From the IMG/VR virus record IMGVR_UViG_3300042391_000534, positions 1-30,853 of that record: a stretch of 30,853 nucleotides of DNA; one strand, written 5' to 3'. Origin of the DNA: a virus. The translations under genes and the position numbers were made by a program. This document shows, piece after piece, positions 14,924-22,426 of the stretch. The notes below the pieces were generated by a model. The model saw only the letters and a list, made by a program, of their open reading frames with translations, was not told the origin of the DNA and did not search any database. The first letter of the stretch is position 1. Each line of letters begins with the position of its first letter.

Positions 14924-15250
14924 TTATGTGTTTAGTGGTTTGTTGCCTCTTTGCTGGTTGCAGGTGCGGTGTGCTGGTGCGAGGGGTGACGCGTCCCCCA
15001 GGTCTGGGTATAGGTGGTCGGCTTCCCACGGATCGTCAACACGATAACCTTCATGGCAGATGTGACATTGTGTTGCGTTGTCTCGGACAATCTTGGCGAG
15101 CCTCCTGTACCTAGGGCCGTACAGCTCTTTCTTGCGTGCTACCCGTATGGGGTCAGTGTCTCTTTCTTTTTTTCGCGATTTGTCGCATGGTTCGCAATAG
15201 TTGTTGAGTGATAGCGTCCCGCACGCTAGGCAAGGCTTGTTGAACCTCAC
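14924..15250 (-). CDS. HNH endonuclease beside the terminase genes
   Basis: A 108-residue HNH protein. C7-x2-C10 with C19-x2-C22 form one zinc site and C62-x2-C65 with C97 another. The core is WEADHLYP (D78-H79), then SPLAPAHRTCNQQRGNK (H94, N98). HNH proteins next to terminase genes stimulate cos cleavage by the terminase in HK97-like phages. The GTG start overlaps the stop of the upstream glycosyltransferase (GTGA), and a terminator follows. Its codons end in A/C more than those of the terminase genes. Confidence 0.85.
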   Translation of the reverse strand: MRFNKPCLACGTLSLNNYCEPCDKSRKKERDTDPIRVARKKELYGPRYRRLAKIVRDNATQCHICHEGYRVDDPWEADHLYPDLGDASPLAPAHRTCNQQRGNKPLNT

Positions 15251-16311
15251 TGTAGGCCGTGGATCACGTCTGCGAACTGTGGGCGTATTGTCGCCCAGTT
15301 GTATTGTTGTGCCGCGCCGAGGGCGATGGTGTGTCGGTTGTGCCAGTCGCGGGTGATACTGCGTATGTCTTCTGGTGCGCTGTCTAAATCGGTGACGAGT
15401 ACAGCGTCGTAGCCTCGAGCACCAGCGGGCAGGGTGACTATTGGCAACCCGTAAGCGAGAGCCTTCGCAATCTTTAGGTGTGTGCCTGAGCCTTCAGTGA
15501 CCAGGTTGACAAAAATGTGTGACATGGCCAGCAACTTGTCTAACGCTTGCTCACTCTTATACCCGTGTAACGTCACGTTTGGTTCGTCGCTGGTTAGTGG
15601 CTCTGTGCATCGCCCGACAATGTGAATGTGATATTCCGGCAGTAGGTGAGCCATGTTGATGAGTCTTTGTGCCGCGCTTATGTTCGGGCCGTAGAGTGAT
15701 CCGGTGAAGATGAGGTTTAGGTTTTCGCCGGTTGCCACCTTCTCCGGTAGGTGTGTGCCGTTCGGTATGTGAGTCCCTGGTGGTAACTGCCAGTTCTCGC
15801 CCATCATCCGCCAATCGTCCTCACTGGCATAAGTGATGTGTTCTGCGCCGGCGACAGCCCACCTCTCGATGTCGGTGACTGCGTTGTAGTCCATGCTGTT
15901 GCGCCCGAAGAGTGTGGCCGAACTGTATGACTCAAAGTTGTGTGCGTCCAGAATGTATGGGCGGCCTTCAGTCAACTCCACCAGCCACGGATGCTCGAGC
16001 ACAATCAGGTCAGGATTGAAGTCGTCGATGGCTTTTCGTATTACGTTGAGATCACTTAGGCAGAGTGTGGGCATTGCGTCGTAAGACTTGAAGCCTTGAT
16101 TGAAAAGTTTGTTGGCACGATCTACGGCTTTCGACCCGGCGGGAATCGTCCGGTAAGGCATACCGTTTAGCGCGGTCTGAGACTCTTGGTTATCCCACGA
16201 CAAGGCAAAAGTGTTTAGCCCCTTAACACCAGTGAGCAGCTCGTAGCACCGTTGCTTACCGCCCGTGTCTGGCGTGCTGATATCCCACGGGACTAGGGCG
16301 AGTGTTTTCAT
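15247..16311 (-). CDS. GT4-like glycosyltransferase (third glycosyltransferase)
   Basis: A 354-residue GT-B type protein: N-terminal opening LVPWDISTPDTGGKQRCYELL, a donor-domain start IFTGSLYGPNISAAQ (201-215), and TEGSGTHLKIAKALAYGLPIV (272-292) in the place of the GT4 acidic signature, with a single Glu (E273) and Gly-Ser-Gly in place of the full E-x7-E. It should be a sugar transferase with an unknown acceptor. It is encoded 8 kb away from the other two, in the early block, and uses A/C-ending codons unlike the late glycosyltransferases, suggesting a separate origin. ATG 16311 overlaps the stop of a 37-codon gene (ATGA). Confidence 0.8.
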   Translation of the reverse strand: MKTLALVPWDISTPDTGGKQRCYELLTGVKGLNTFALSWDNQESQTALNGMPYRTIPAGSKAVDRANKLFNQGFKSYDAMPTLCLSDLNVIRKAIDDFNPDLIVLEHPWLVELTEGRPYILDAHNFESYSSATLFGRNSMDYNAVTDIERWAVAGAEHITYASEDDWRMMGENWQLPPGTHIPNGTHLPEKVATGENLNLIFTGSLYGPNISAAQRLINMAHLLPEYHIHIVGRCTEPLTSDEPNVTLHGYKSEQALDKLLAMSHIFVNLVTEGSGTHLKIAKALAYGLPIVTLPAGARGYDAVLVTDLDSAPEDIRSITRDWHNRHTIALGAAQQYNWATIRPQFADVIHGLQ

Positions 16312-16421
16312 TCTGGTTCTTCGTCGTCGTCCGGCTCAGCGGGCATCGCGTCATTACGTCGTTCTATAGCGTCACGGTACGAAACTTTAGGCCGTTCGCC
16401 AACATATCCAAACAGGTGCAT
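16308..16421 (-). CDS. Tiny acidic protein (37 aa), unknown
   Basis: A 37-residue protein starting MHLFGYVGERPKVSYRDA and ending in a run of Asp/Glu (residues 29-37). AAGGA lies eight bases before the ATG and the TGA overlaps the ATG of the glycosyltransferase (ATGA). An eight-codon frame (16422-16448) that starts on the stop of the phosphoesterase gene ends directly at this ATG and may carry ribosomes across the gap. Acidic tails of this type can bind other proteins, but nothing shows a role here. Confidence 0.6.
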   Translation of the reverse strand: MHLFGYVGERPKVSYRDAIERRNDAMPAEPDDDEEPE

Positions 16422-16447
16422 TTATTTATCCTTACTGTAGAAGGCCA

Positions 16448-17599
16448 TTAGAGTTTCCAGACTGTGCCGGTGTAATCAACGCCCTGCTCGAGAGCGAAAC
16501 AAACTAGACCAGGTTGTGAATCTTCACCGCTGGACGTTCTCCACCAGTTGCTGCCGTTGTCCATTGTTGCCGCGCCTATGAGGAAGCGTGAGCCGCCGTT
16601 GAGTGTTGATCCCAACTCGGTAACCCGTAGGTGGTGGAAGTGGCCATGCACGAGCACGCTGGCATCCGCTACGGGTTGCCGTCCGAACGCTTGCTTACGC
16701 CACCACATCGCGACAGAATCCGCATTACCTCCAGCCTGGTGACCGTGAACAACTCCCAGACGATGAAAGCCATCACCAAAAACATCAAGGCACAAACTCT
16801 CGTCATGAGCTTGAGGTTCCACAAAACGTATTGGTAGTTCCTGTTCGTTTGCGAGTCGCGCGAGTTGTCGTCCAATGAACACCCCCCAGTCATCCGTCTT
16901 TTTCCCGACCTGTTGGCCTTGAACTCTCCACTGGCAATGATTAGACCCAACCGAAAGGTAAGTCACGTCAGGCACGAGTGCCACGAGTTGCTTGAGTGTC
17001 TGCCACGCATAGGTTGTGGCCAAGTCAACTTGATCCATGATGCTCAGGTCATTGCTTTGCAATTGGTTTGCACTGGCCTTATTGTCGAAGCCCTCCACCG
17101 TGTCGCCACAATCCACGAACACAATCCGGTCAGGCTTCTCACGTTTTACCAACGCCACCAATTCGGACTGCATAAACTCGACGCGATCCACAAACTCGGT
17201 CAGCCCGCCACGATGGTCAACCTTTCCCACCTGCAAGTCACTCCACAACACTACGAGTGCCCGGTTTCCAGGTGACGTTATGGGTTTAGCCTTTACACGC
17301 CGCTTAGCCTCCGCTAGAAGCAGCGGAAGGTTCACTATGGCCGTCTTGCGCCTAAAGTGAAAGCGGTAACTCGTGAGCCATTCACCGTCGTAGCGTTGCC
17401 ACCGTGACGTTCTCAAGTCACCGATAACCTCAATGGTTGCCGGATCAAACCCCGCCTCAATCAGAAACTCATCAAAGTTTGCTGGCTCAGTTGTGTAGCC
17501 GGGTGTAATTGCTTCGCCGTCCGTACCGTCGAACTCGATACCAGGGCGCACGTCAGACTTTGTACGTACAGGCTTCGCCGGTTCTAGGTTCTCCAACAT
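16448..17599 (-). CDS. Calcineurin-like metallophosphoesterase
   Basis: A 383-residue protein with an N-terminal extension of about 110 residues and the metallophosphoesterase motifs in order: SDLQVGK (120-126), DCGD (163-166), GSNH (218-221), HGH (285-287) and VHGHFHH (317-323). The usual D-x-H at the first motif is D121-x-Q123, as in several phage members of the family. It should hydrolyse phosphodiester or phosphomonoester bonds with a two-metal centre; in the replication block a nucleic acid or nucleotide substrate is likely. The start overlaps the upstream stop (TAATG). Confidence 0.85.
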   Translation of the reverse strand: MLENLEPAKPVRTKSDVRPGIEFDGTDGEAITPGYTTEPANFDEFLIEAGFDPATIEVIGDLRTSRWQRYDGEWLTSYRFHFRRKTAIVNLPLLLAEAKRRVKAKPITSPGNRALVVLWSDLQVGKVDHRGGLTEFVDRVEFMQSELVALVKREKPDRIVFVDCGDTVEGFDNKASANQLQSNDLSIMDQVDLATTYAWQTLKQLVALVPDVTYLSVGSNHCQWRVQGQQVGKKTDDWGVFIGRQLARLANEQELPIRFVEPQAHDESLCLDVFGDGFHRLGVVHGHQAGGNADSVAMWWRKQAFGRQPVADASVLVHGHFHHLRVTELGSTLNGGSRFLIGAATMDNGSNWWRTSSGEDSQPGLVCFALEQGVDYTGTVWKL

Positions 17600-17829
17600 T
17601 ACTTAGACACACACAGACAATCGCCGCCCCTGTGGGCACGAATTGTGTTGCGTCCCACCTCAAGGCCATGTTTCCGCAACTCGCGGGCCAGAGTCTCCGC
17701 TGGCCAATCCTCGGTGTTTAGCAACGCGTCGTCGAGAATCTTCTGATCTGACTTGTCCAACCCCTCACGCAACCCACCCAGTTTGCACTGAATAGGTTTG
17801 CGTGGTGGTGGTGTCAACCCCTCAAGCAT
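17599..17829 (-). CDS. Small putative DNA-binding protein
   Basis: A 76-residue protein with two parts: a helical segment (LDKSDQKILDDALLNTED) and a likely helix-turn-helix (TLARELRKHGLEVGRNTIRAHRGG, residues about 46-69, quoted here in full because its two helices flank the turn), ending GDCLCVSK. Such Arg-rich C-terminal recognition helices recur in small actinophage proteins next to replication genes. It begins two bases after the SSB-like gene and overlaps the phosphoesterase ATG. A regulator or replication accessory is possible; no closer assignment can be made. Confidence 0.5.
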   Translation of the reverse strand: MLEGLTPPPRKPIQCKLGGLREGLDKSDQKILDDALLNTEDWPAETLARELRKHGLEVGRNTIRAHRGGDCLCVSK

Positions 17830-17831
17830 GG

Positions 17832-18185
17832 CTAGAAGGGCGCATCCGCTATGGTTTGCACGTTCCCGGCGGCTGGGTGTGTCCGAGTGCTGGCAGCCAA
17901 CACTTCGACGCTGTCAGCCTTGATGACGAGATTCTTGTACTCATTTCGCTCTTCAGTGACCTGCGTGCCTGTTACCTTCACACGATCACCAGACTTGAAC
18001 GCCTTGAAGTCAATTTCGACACCGTAAGCGGCCTTCACCGTGTACCGTGTGTGACCGATGACTTCCCAACTGTCACCGTTTTTCTTGCTGTGTGACTCGT
18101 TGATTTTCATGCCCCAGTCCGGGTTGGGTTCTTCCGTCTGGTACTTCCAATCGCTCACGAACGCGATTACCTCAATTTTAGCCAT
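17832..18185 (-). CDS. Single-stranded DNA-binding protein (SSB-like)
   Basis: A 117-residue protein with an OB-fold-like strand pattern (KIEVIAFVSDWKYQ, DSWEVIGHTRYTVKA, DFKAFKSGDRVKVTGTQ, KNLVIKADSVEVL) and the ending IADAPF. Bacterial SSBs end in an acidic-hydrophobic tip (such as DDIPF) that docks partner proteins, and DAPF fits that form. It lies next to helicase and phosphoesterase genes, and TAATG couples it to the gene upstream. The sequence is too diverged for certainty, but fold, tail and place agree. Confidence 0.7.
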   Translation of the reverse strand: MAKIEVIAFVSDWKYQTEEPNPDWGMKINESHSKKNGDSWEVIGHTRYTVKAAYGVEIDFKAFKSGDRVKVTGTQVTEERNEYKNLVIKADSVEVLAASTRTHPAAGNVQTIADAPF

Positions 18186-18424
18186 TACCTTTTACCTCTC
18201 ATTAGTTGCCACTTGGCTTGTTGTCTTGCCTGTTTGTATCTTAGTGACTGCCACCCTAACCGTAATAAGTCTATATGTTCACTTGAAGGTTCGCTAGAAA
18301 TGATTTCAGGCTTGTATGTGTAGGTGCGTTCTTTGTCGAGTGCCGCCATGTGTTGCGCGTGGGATCTAGTCACCCCGAAACGCTCAGACTCGAGCAACTC
18401 TAAATAACGGGAGTCCACGGCCAA
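18185..18424 (-). CDS. Hypothetical protein in the replication block (79 aa)
   Basis: A 79-residue basic, mostly helical protein without a recognised motif; the C-terminal third (LGWQSLRYKQARQQAKWQLM) is a strongly basic amphipathic helix. It starts with TTG 18424 inside the end of the helicase gene (25-base overlap); GTG 18418 is an alternative. Its stop overlaps the start of the SSB-like gene. The context and charge suggest nucleic acid or helicase association, which is inference only. Confidence 0.55.
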   Translation of the reverse strand: MAVDSRYLELLESERFGVTRSHAQHMAALDKERTYTYKPEIISSEPSSEHIDLLRLGWQSLRYKQARQQAKWQLMRGKR

Positions 18425-19560
18425 TCACCGCCCTTCAGCAACCCGCCAGGAAAGTCCCGCCGGTCACGATCACCACGCCACCTAGTCACCTCAAACACTT
18501 CAGTGCCCGGTTTAGGCAACCGTATGCCCAGACCAAACTCAGGCCAACCCATAAGTGCCGCCGACCCTCTCGGGCGCAAATCGCGTTCCCCGCCCTGATT
18601 CAAAGCGTGGCCAGCGTGAGCCTCAATCACCAGGGCGCACCCACGGTCACGAATCGTATCCAGAGCCGCCAGTAGTGGCGAAGCCTCATCATCGTTAGTG
18701 ATAGCGCGTGGCACTAGACGATATAACGGGCCGATAACAACAATATCCGCCATCGCATCATCAAGAAGCCGGTGTACCTGCCCTAAGTCACTATCGCGCG
18801 TCAAATCCATTCTCGGTGTGCAACTAATCCGCAAATCGCCCGGATCATGTGAGCCGTAAAGTTTCGCCTGTTTCGCAACACCGCGCGAAGCCCTACGCCA
18901 TTGACTCTCGGAGTTCTCCGCGTCAATCACCAACACATTCACCGGCGGGATAGGCGTGAAATTGAATGCGTGCAAACCGGCAGCCGAAAGAATCGCCAAC
19001 TGTCTCACCAGCGTTGACTTGCCCGAACCTTCCCCGCCCGTCACCAACAGCCGGTCACGTTTCTCCAACAGACCAGGCACAACCCAATCGTAAGAATCCT
19101 CGGTTGCCAGAATGTCGCCCAACGTCGTCACCGAGAACTTTTTGAGCTCGTGCGCGCCCTGCACATCCCGCAACTGGTTTATCCCGTTACTCAGGGTTAG
19201 TCCCGGATCAGCGTCAACCGTAGCCAACATACTCGCGGCCACCTGTCGCACGTTTCGGCGCATCGCATCCTCACGAACCGCCCGAGCATACTGACGCACT
19301 GACATGGCGTGCGGAACCGTAGAAACAAAAGTGTGCAAATCTGCCGGCGATACCGTTTTGATACCCCAGCCGGCAAGCGCAGCCCCAACCGTCAACACGT
19401 CAACAGGTTCGCGGCGCGATCTCATGCCTTGAATCCCATCCCACAACAAAGCCAGTTGCCCGTCACCAAAATCATGGCCAGACAACACACCGTCCAGAAG
19501 TGTGAGCACGTTGCTGTCGAGTAGCACCGAACCGATAACAGCCTTCTCAACGTCACTCAT
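18400..19560 (-). CDS. DnaB-like replicative helicase
   Basis: A 386-residue protein. Residues 1-110 resemble the DnaB N-terminal helical domain (EKAVIGSVLLDSNVLTLLDG, then VDVLTVGAAL). The ATPase domain has Walker A GGEGSGKST (175-183), VNVLVIDAE (207-215) and ADIVVIGPLYR as strand 3, in the style of AAA_25/RepA-type RecA folds. The total length is short for DnaB (about 450), and the C-terminal part lacks a full DnaB DnaG-interacting region. A strong GGAGGTG site precedes ATG 19560, suggesting high expression. Confidence 0.82.
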   Translation of the reverse strand: MSDVEKAVIGSVLLDSNVLTLLDGVLSGHDFGDGQLALLWDGIQGMRSRREPVDVLTVGAALAGWGIKTVSPADLHTFVSTVPHAMSVRQYARAVREDAMRRNVRQVAASMLATVDADPGLTLSNGINQLRDVQGAHELKKFSVTTLGDILATEDSYDWVVPGLLEKRDRLLVTGGEGSGKSTLVRQLAILSAAGLHAFNFTPIPPVNVLVIDAENSESQWRRASRGVAKQAKLYGSHDPGDLRISCTPRMDLTRDSDLGQVHRLLDDAMADIVVIGPLYRLVPRAITNDDEASPLLAALDTIRDRGCALVIEAHAGHALNQGGERDLRPRGSAALMGWPEFGLGIRLPKPGTEVFEVTRWRGDRDRRDFPGGLLKGGDWPWTPVI

Positions 19561-20569
19561 CGACGGTCACCTCCCCGAACATTCCGCAATCATCGCTAAT
19601 GCGCTTGCGCGACAGCTCAGCATATTCAGGGTTCAGCTCGCAACCTAAATAGTTGCGCCCGTTACGCAACGCAACAACCCCCGTTGTGCCCGAACCGCTG
19701 AACGGATCTAGCACCGTGTCGCCTTCTCTTGAACCGGCAAGAATACACGGCTCAATGAGTGCTGTGGGATACACGGCGAAGTGTGCCCCGTCGTAGCCTT
19801 TTGTGGGAACAGTCCACACGTCCCGTTTGTTGCGGCCATTGGGATTGACAAACCGAGCGCCCATCTTGTCAACATGAATTCCCTGCTTGTCGCCCAGTGC
19901 GTTATTTTTCGTGCTTGGCGCATCACTGTGAAACGCATACTTCGCACGCTCTAGCGACGACTCGGCAACTGGTTCCTTTATCGCCTCATGGTCATAAAAA
20001 TACTTCGCAGACTTAGCCAACAAAAAAATGTGCTCATGAGACTTCGTAGGCCGATCAGTAACACTCTCCGGCATCGGATTAGGTTTTGCCCAGATAATTT
20101 CAGACCTGAGAAACCAGCCGCGCGCTTGTAGGGCGAAAGCAACCCGCCACGGAATCCCCACCAAGTCTTTATGCTTCAAGCCAATCGCAGAAGCATTACG
20201 GGCCGGCGAATAACCATCTCCCCGACCACGGTTAGTTTTTGACCCGTCAGAAGCAACACCTGAAACGCCACCAGCAAGAGTCTCAGCTGGTTGGTAACTG
20301 CCACCACGTTGCGCCGCGTATGAATCGCCCAAGTTTAGCCACAACGTGCCATTGTCAGCCAACACACGCCAAACCTCATCAAAGACCAAACACAACGACT
20401 CAACAAACTCTTCTGGAGAACCCTCCAAACCAATCTGCCCATCGTTGCCATAATCGCGCAAACCCCAATAAGGCGGCGAAGTCACACAAGTCTGAACAGA
20501 ACCAGCCTCAACACCAGCCAACCGATCACGAACATCACCAACCAACACACGAGCAGTCACACCCATCAT
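19553..20569 (-). CDS. Orphan DNA methyltransferase (beta-class, TSPPY)
   Basis: A 338-residue DNA methyltransferase. The catalytic motif TSPPYWGLRDYG (30-41) comes first and the SAM-binding DPFSGSGTTG (288-297) last, the beta-class order, and TSPPY favours N4-cytosine over N6-adenine methylation. No restriction partner is encoded nearby, so protection against host restriction or control of DNA transactions are the likely roles. The start (ATG 20569 or the next codon) overlaps the stop of the initiator gene. Confidence 0.92.
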   Translation of the reverse strand: MMGVTARVLVGDVRDRLAGVEAGSVQTCVTSPPYWGLRDYGNDGQIGLEGSPEEFVESLCLVFDEVWRVLADNGTLWLNLGDSYAAQRGGSYQPAETLAGGVSGVASDGSKTNRGRGDGYSPARNASAIGLKHKDLVGIPWRVAFALQARGWFLRSEIIWAKPNPMPESVTDRPTKSHEHIFLLAKSAKYFYDHEAIKEPVAESSLERAKYAFHSDAPSTKNNALGDKQGIHVDKMGARFVNPNGRNKRDVWTVPTKGYDGAHFAVYPTALIEPCILAGSREGDTVLDPFSGSGTTGVVALRNGRNYLGCELNPEYAELSRKRISDDCGMFGEVTVDE

Positions 20570-21321
20570 CGGTCATCACCAGTCTCCACGTTCTCATAAC
20601 GCTCAGGCCCCCACTTCACCACTTGGTTCATCCAAGCATCCGGATCATGTCGAACCGGCTCAGGCTCATCATTCCAGCGTTCCCCATTCAGCCAAGAAGA
20701 AGCCAATGGGATAAACTGCTTGTCTTTCGGTAAGTCAGACCGTGACACATATTTGCGAACACTCTCAAGCAACTCAGACTCAGGAATCTTTTTAGCAGCC
20801 TTCGACCAGGCTGAAATGGCTTTGAGTTTGTGATCACGTCTCGGCCATAATTGCCAAAACTCATCAAATAACGGCGATGTAATCGCCAAAGGTTTTAACT
20901 GGGGTTCGGGTACGGGTTCGGGGGCATCCGTAAGCATAGGCTTAGCATCCGTAAGCATAGGTTTAGCATCCGGTTTGTTCCACCGGGCATTAGCCGCGTT
21001 GACTGAACGCTCATGTCTAGCAGCAGATTTAGCCTCAAGTTGCTCCCGCATGGGCTGATAATCAGACCAATCGTGAAACCAAATACCAACACGATCTTCG
21101 TCGTGATCCCACAGACCACACTCTACAAGCTCCTTAATAACCGTCGGGTCAAACTCCCACAAGTCCAAGACGGCATAGGGTACAAACCCGTCGGTCATTT
21201 TGTCGGCAGACCAAGTACCAGACAACAGCCAGACACCGGCAGCCTCGGCCTGTAGTGCGCGAGGAATCGAAAGGAACTTTAGCGACGTGTAAAACCCGTC
21301 GTCTACCTTGAACCAAGCCAT
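20566..21321 (-). CDS. Replication initiator-like protein (lambda O type layout)
   Basis: A 251-residue protein with an N-terminal winged-helix-like part (MAWFKVDDGFYTSLKFLSIP, AVLDLWEFDP, WDHDEDRVGIWFHDWSDYQP), a repeat-rich linker (KPMLTDAKPMLTDAPEPVPEP, about residues 117-137, mentioned only to mark the repeat) and a C-terminal domain with FDEFWQLWPRRDHKLKAISA and FIPLASSWLNGERW, a pattern of phage replisome organisers. ATG 21321 is chosen because GGGAG lies seven bases before it and it overlaps the TAA of a small gene. The linker DNA has tandem repeats (20924-20973) that could be an origin. Confidence 0.75.
   Translation of the reverse strand: MAWFKVDDGFYTSLKFLSIPRALQAEAAGVWLLSGTWSADKMTDGFVPYAVLDLWEFDPTVIKELVECGLWDHDEDRVGIWFHDWSDYQPMREQLEAKSAARHERSVNAANARWNKPDAKPMLTDAKPMLTDAPEPVPEPQLKPLAITSPLFDEFWQLWPRRDHKLKAISAWSKAAKKIPESELLESVRKYVSRSDLPKDKQFIPLASSWLNGERWNDEPEPVRHDPDAWMNQVVKWGPERYENVETGDDR
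20901..20973. repeat. Tandem repeats inside the initiator gene: candidate origin iterons
   Basis: Two adjacent 21-base units (20924-20944 and 20945-20965) differ at one base, and a third partial unit starts at 20966. Each holds the dyad taagc-atag-gctta (second copy gttta). Just before them, ttcggg repeats twice in a 12-base pattern (20901-20923). Lambdoid phages carry origin iterons with inner dyads in the middle of the O gene, between the two protein domains; the place here is the same. A low-complexity protein linker is the plain alternative. Confidence 0.5.
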
Positions 21322-21422
21322 TAGCGCGCTCCCAACAATGGGAGAAGATTGAGCACTAATGCGGCGAAAGAAAAGCACGCAAAAAGAAGGTCAATCGGGC
21401 GTATACGGGTATTATTATTCAT
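21321..21422 (-). CDS. Tiny single-pass membrane protein (33 aa)
   Basis: A 33-residue protein: polar basic start (MNNNTRIRPI) and one hydrophobic helix (residues 11-31), ending GAR. GGAG lies five bases before ATG 21422, and its TAA overlaps the ATG of the initiator gene. A hairpin lies 24 bases upstream. It is one of four very small membrane proteins scattered through the operons. Function unknown. Confidence 0.65.
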   Translation of the reverse strand: MNNNTRIRPIDLLFACFSFAALVLNLLPLLGAR

Positions 21423-21445
21423 AGCCACTCCTATTTAGTGGTTAG

Positions 21446-21484
21446 AAGCCCGGCTTGAGCGTATGTGAGTTCGCTCGCCGGGTT
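21446..21484. other. Strong bulged hairpin upstream of the initiator genes
   Basis: On the plus strand cccggc (21449-21454), a two-base bulge and gagcg (21457-21461) pair with cgctc (21472-21476) and gccggg (21477-21482) across a ten-base loop, eleven pairs in all. T-rich sequence follows on the plus strand (tttcgtttt) but not on the minus strand, so it is a poor terminator for the genes around it. An RNA processing or stability element of the minus-strand transcript, or a terminator against plus-strand RNA, are both possible. Confidence 0.5.
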
Positions 21485-21511
21485 TCGTTTTGTGTAATTG
21501 TCATCATCATT

Positions 21512-21751
21512 CTACACCGCGCCCCGAGCCTTTTTGATGAGGGTTTTGGCAACCTGCAACGTCGACGGATCACTCATAGCCAACACCAACGACTTTTCGC
21601 TAAAACTGCCGGTGTCATCCGCCAACAACATACCCACCACCAGCAACGTCAACGCCTCAGTGTTCATGCGCTCAGTGAGTCCGGCAGCCTGAAGGTATAA
21701 AACGCAAGTCTGCCGCCGGTACTCGCTAAAGTCAGGCTTCTGCAAGCTCAC
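21512..21751 (-). CDS. Hypothetical protein (79 aa)
   Basis: A 79-residue, mostly helical protein with no recognised motif: LTERMNTEALTLLVVGMLLADD gives a hydrophobic helix (about residues 32-45), too short and flanked by charge for a clear membrane segment. It starts with GTG 21751 overlapping the upstream gene by 20 bases, so the two are probably co-translated. It is the last gene before the gap with the hairpin at 21446. No function can be assigned. Confidence 0.55.
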   Translation of the reverse strand: MSLQKPDFSEYRRQTCVLYLQAAGLTERMNTEALTLLVVGMLLADDTGSFSEKSLVLAMSDPSTLQVAKTLIKKARGAV

Positions 21752-21986
21752 GAGCCATCACCAACAACTCACCCAAATGATACTGACTGACACCCAACGC
21801 CAGGCGCATCTCAGACTCACTGCACCCATACCGCTCAGCAAGTTTCAGATAATACAGTCGCATCTTGGACTCAATCACCCGCTGCTCAAACGACTCAGCA
21901 TCCCGCAACTTCTTAGCGCAAATGCTCAGAAACTCCAGCGCAATCATCCTCTTCTGTTCCATAGCCTCTTCCTTCCTTTCGGTCAT
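21732..21986 (-). CDS. Hypothetical protein with helix-turn-helix-like segment
   Basis: An 84-residue protein whose C-terminal half (YLKLAERYGCSESEMRLALG, then VSQYHLGELLV) has the spacing of a helix-turn-helix, following a helical N-terminus. ATG 21986 gives an ATGA overlap with the upstream HNH gene; the ATG at 21962 has a very good purine-rich ribosome site (AAGGAAGGAAGAGG) and may be the true or main start, giving 76 residues. Small regulator or DNA-binding accessory is possible but unproven. Confidence 0.55.
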   Translation of the reverse strand: MTERKEEAMEQKRMIALEFLSICAKKLRDAESFEQRVIESKMRLYYLKLAERYGCSESEMRLALGVSQYHLGELLVMARELAEA

Positions 21987-22426
21987 CTTACTTCGTGTGT
22001 GCTCTCCATGCCACGATAAATCTCACCCATTCGTTTTTCCGCGTCCCGCAACGTACACGGCACACGCACATCACCCTCCAGCCAATGCCAACCATCTTGA
22101 TACCAGACCGGCACACTACCAGGCGCATAGTTACGCATCACCCAACGCGGGATACTCCAACCCTGCCGGATACACGCCGCCCGAAACTCCATCGACCCCG
22201 CATCCATCTGATTATGAATAGCGCACATCACCACCAGGTGCTCAGGCGTGTCAAACTGTGCCGACCCGCCCATACCCCGCGTCACCCTATGCTGTATCGT
22301 CCACGCCCCACCACACGGCCACAACAACGCCCACGCCGAACCCGCAGCAACACAACCACCATCACGATCATAAACACGCTGGCGAACCTTCTCCACCTGC
22401 GCCTTCGACCTCTTGCCGACACTCAC
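21983..22426 (-). CDS. HNH-type nuclease-like protein
   Basis: A 147-residue protein with RVYDRDGGCV (residues 17-26), C38, IQHRVTRGMGG (44-54; H46 is the first HNH His) and LVVMCAIHNQMDAG (64-77) that ends the metal-binding helix. The layout fits HNH endonucleases with one Cys pair reduced to C25/C38. In the early block of phages such proteins take part in recombination or DNA processing. The GTG start overlaps the stop of the upstream gene. Confidence 0.7.
   Translation of the reverse strand: MSVGKRSKAQVEKVRQRVYDRDGGCVAAGSAWALLWPCGGAWTIQHRVTRGMGGSAQFDTPEHLVVMCAIHNQMDAGSMEFRAACIRQGWSIPRWVMRNYAPGSVPVWYQDGWHWLEGDVRVPCTLRDAEKRMGEIYRGMESTHEVR

Noticed and set aside
14760-15047. Plus-strand frame of 95 codons across the early-late gap
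   Set aside because: It crosses the terminator hairpin and runs antisense into the HNH gene, and it has no promoter or ribosome site.
16422-16448. Eight-codon frame starting on the phosphoesterase stop
   Set aside because: It fits exactly between TAATG and the next ATG and may pass ribosomes on, but eight codons with no further support are not listed as a gene.
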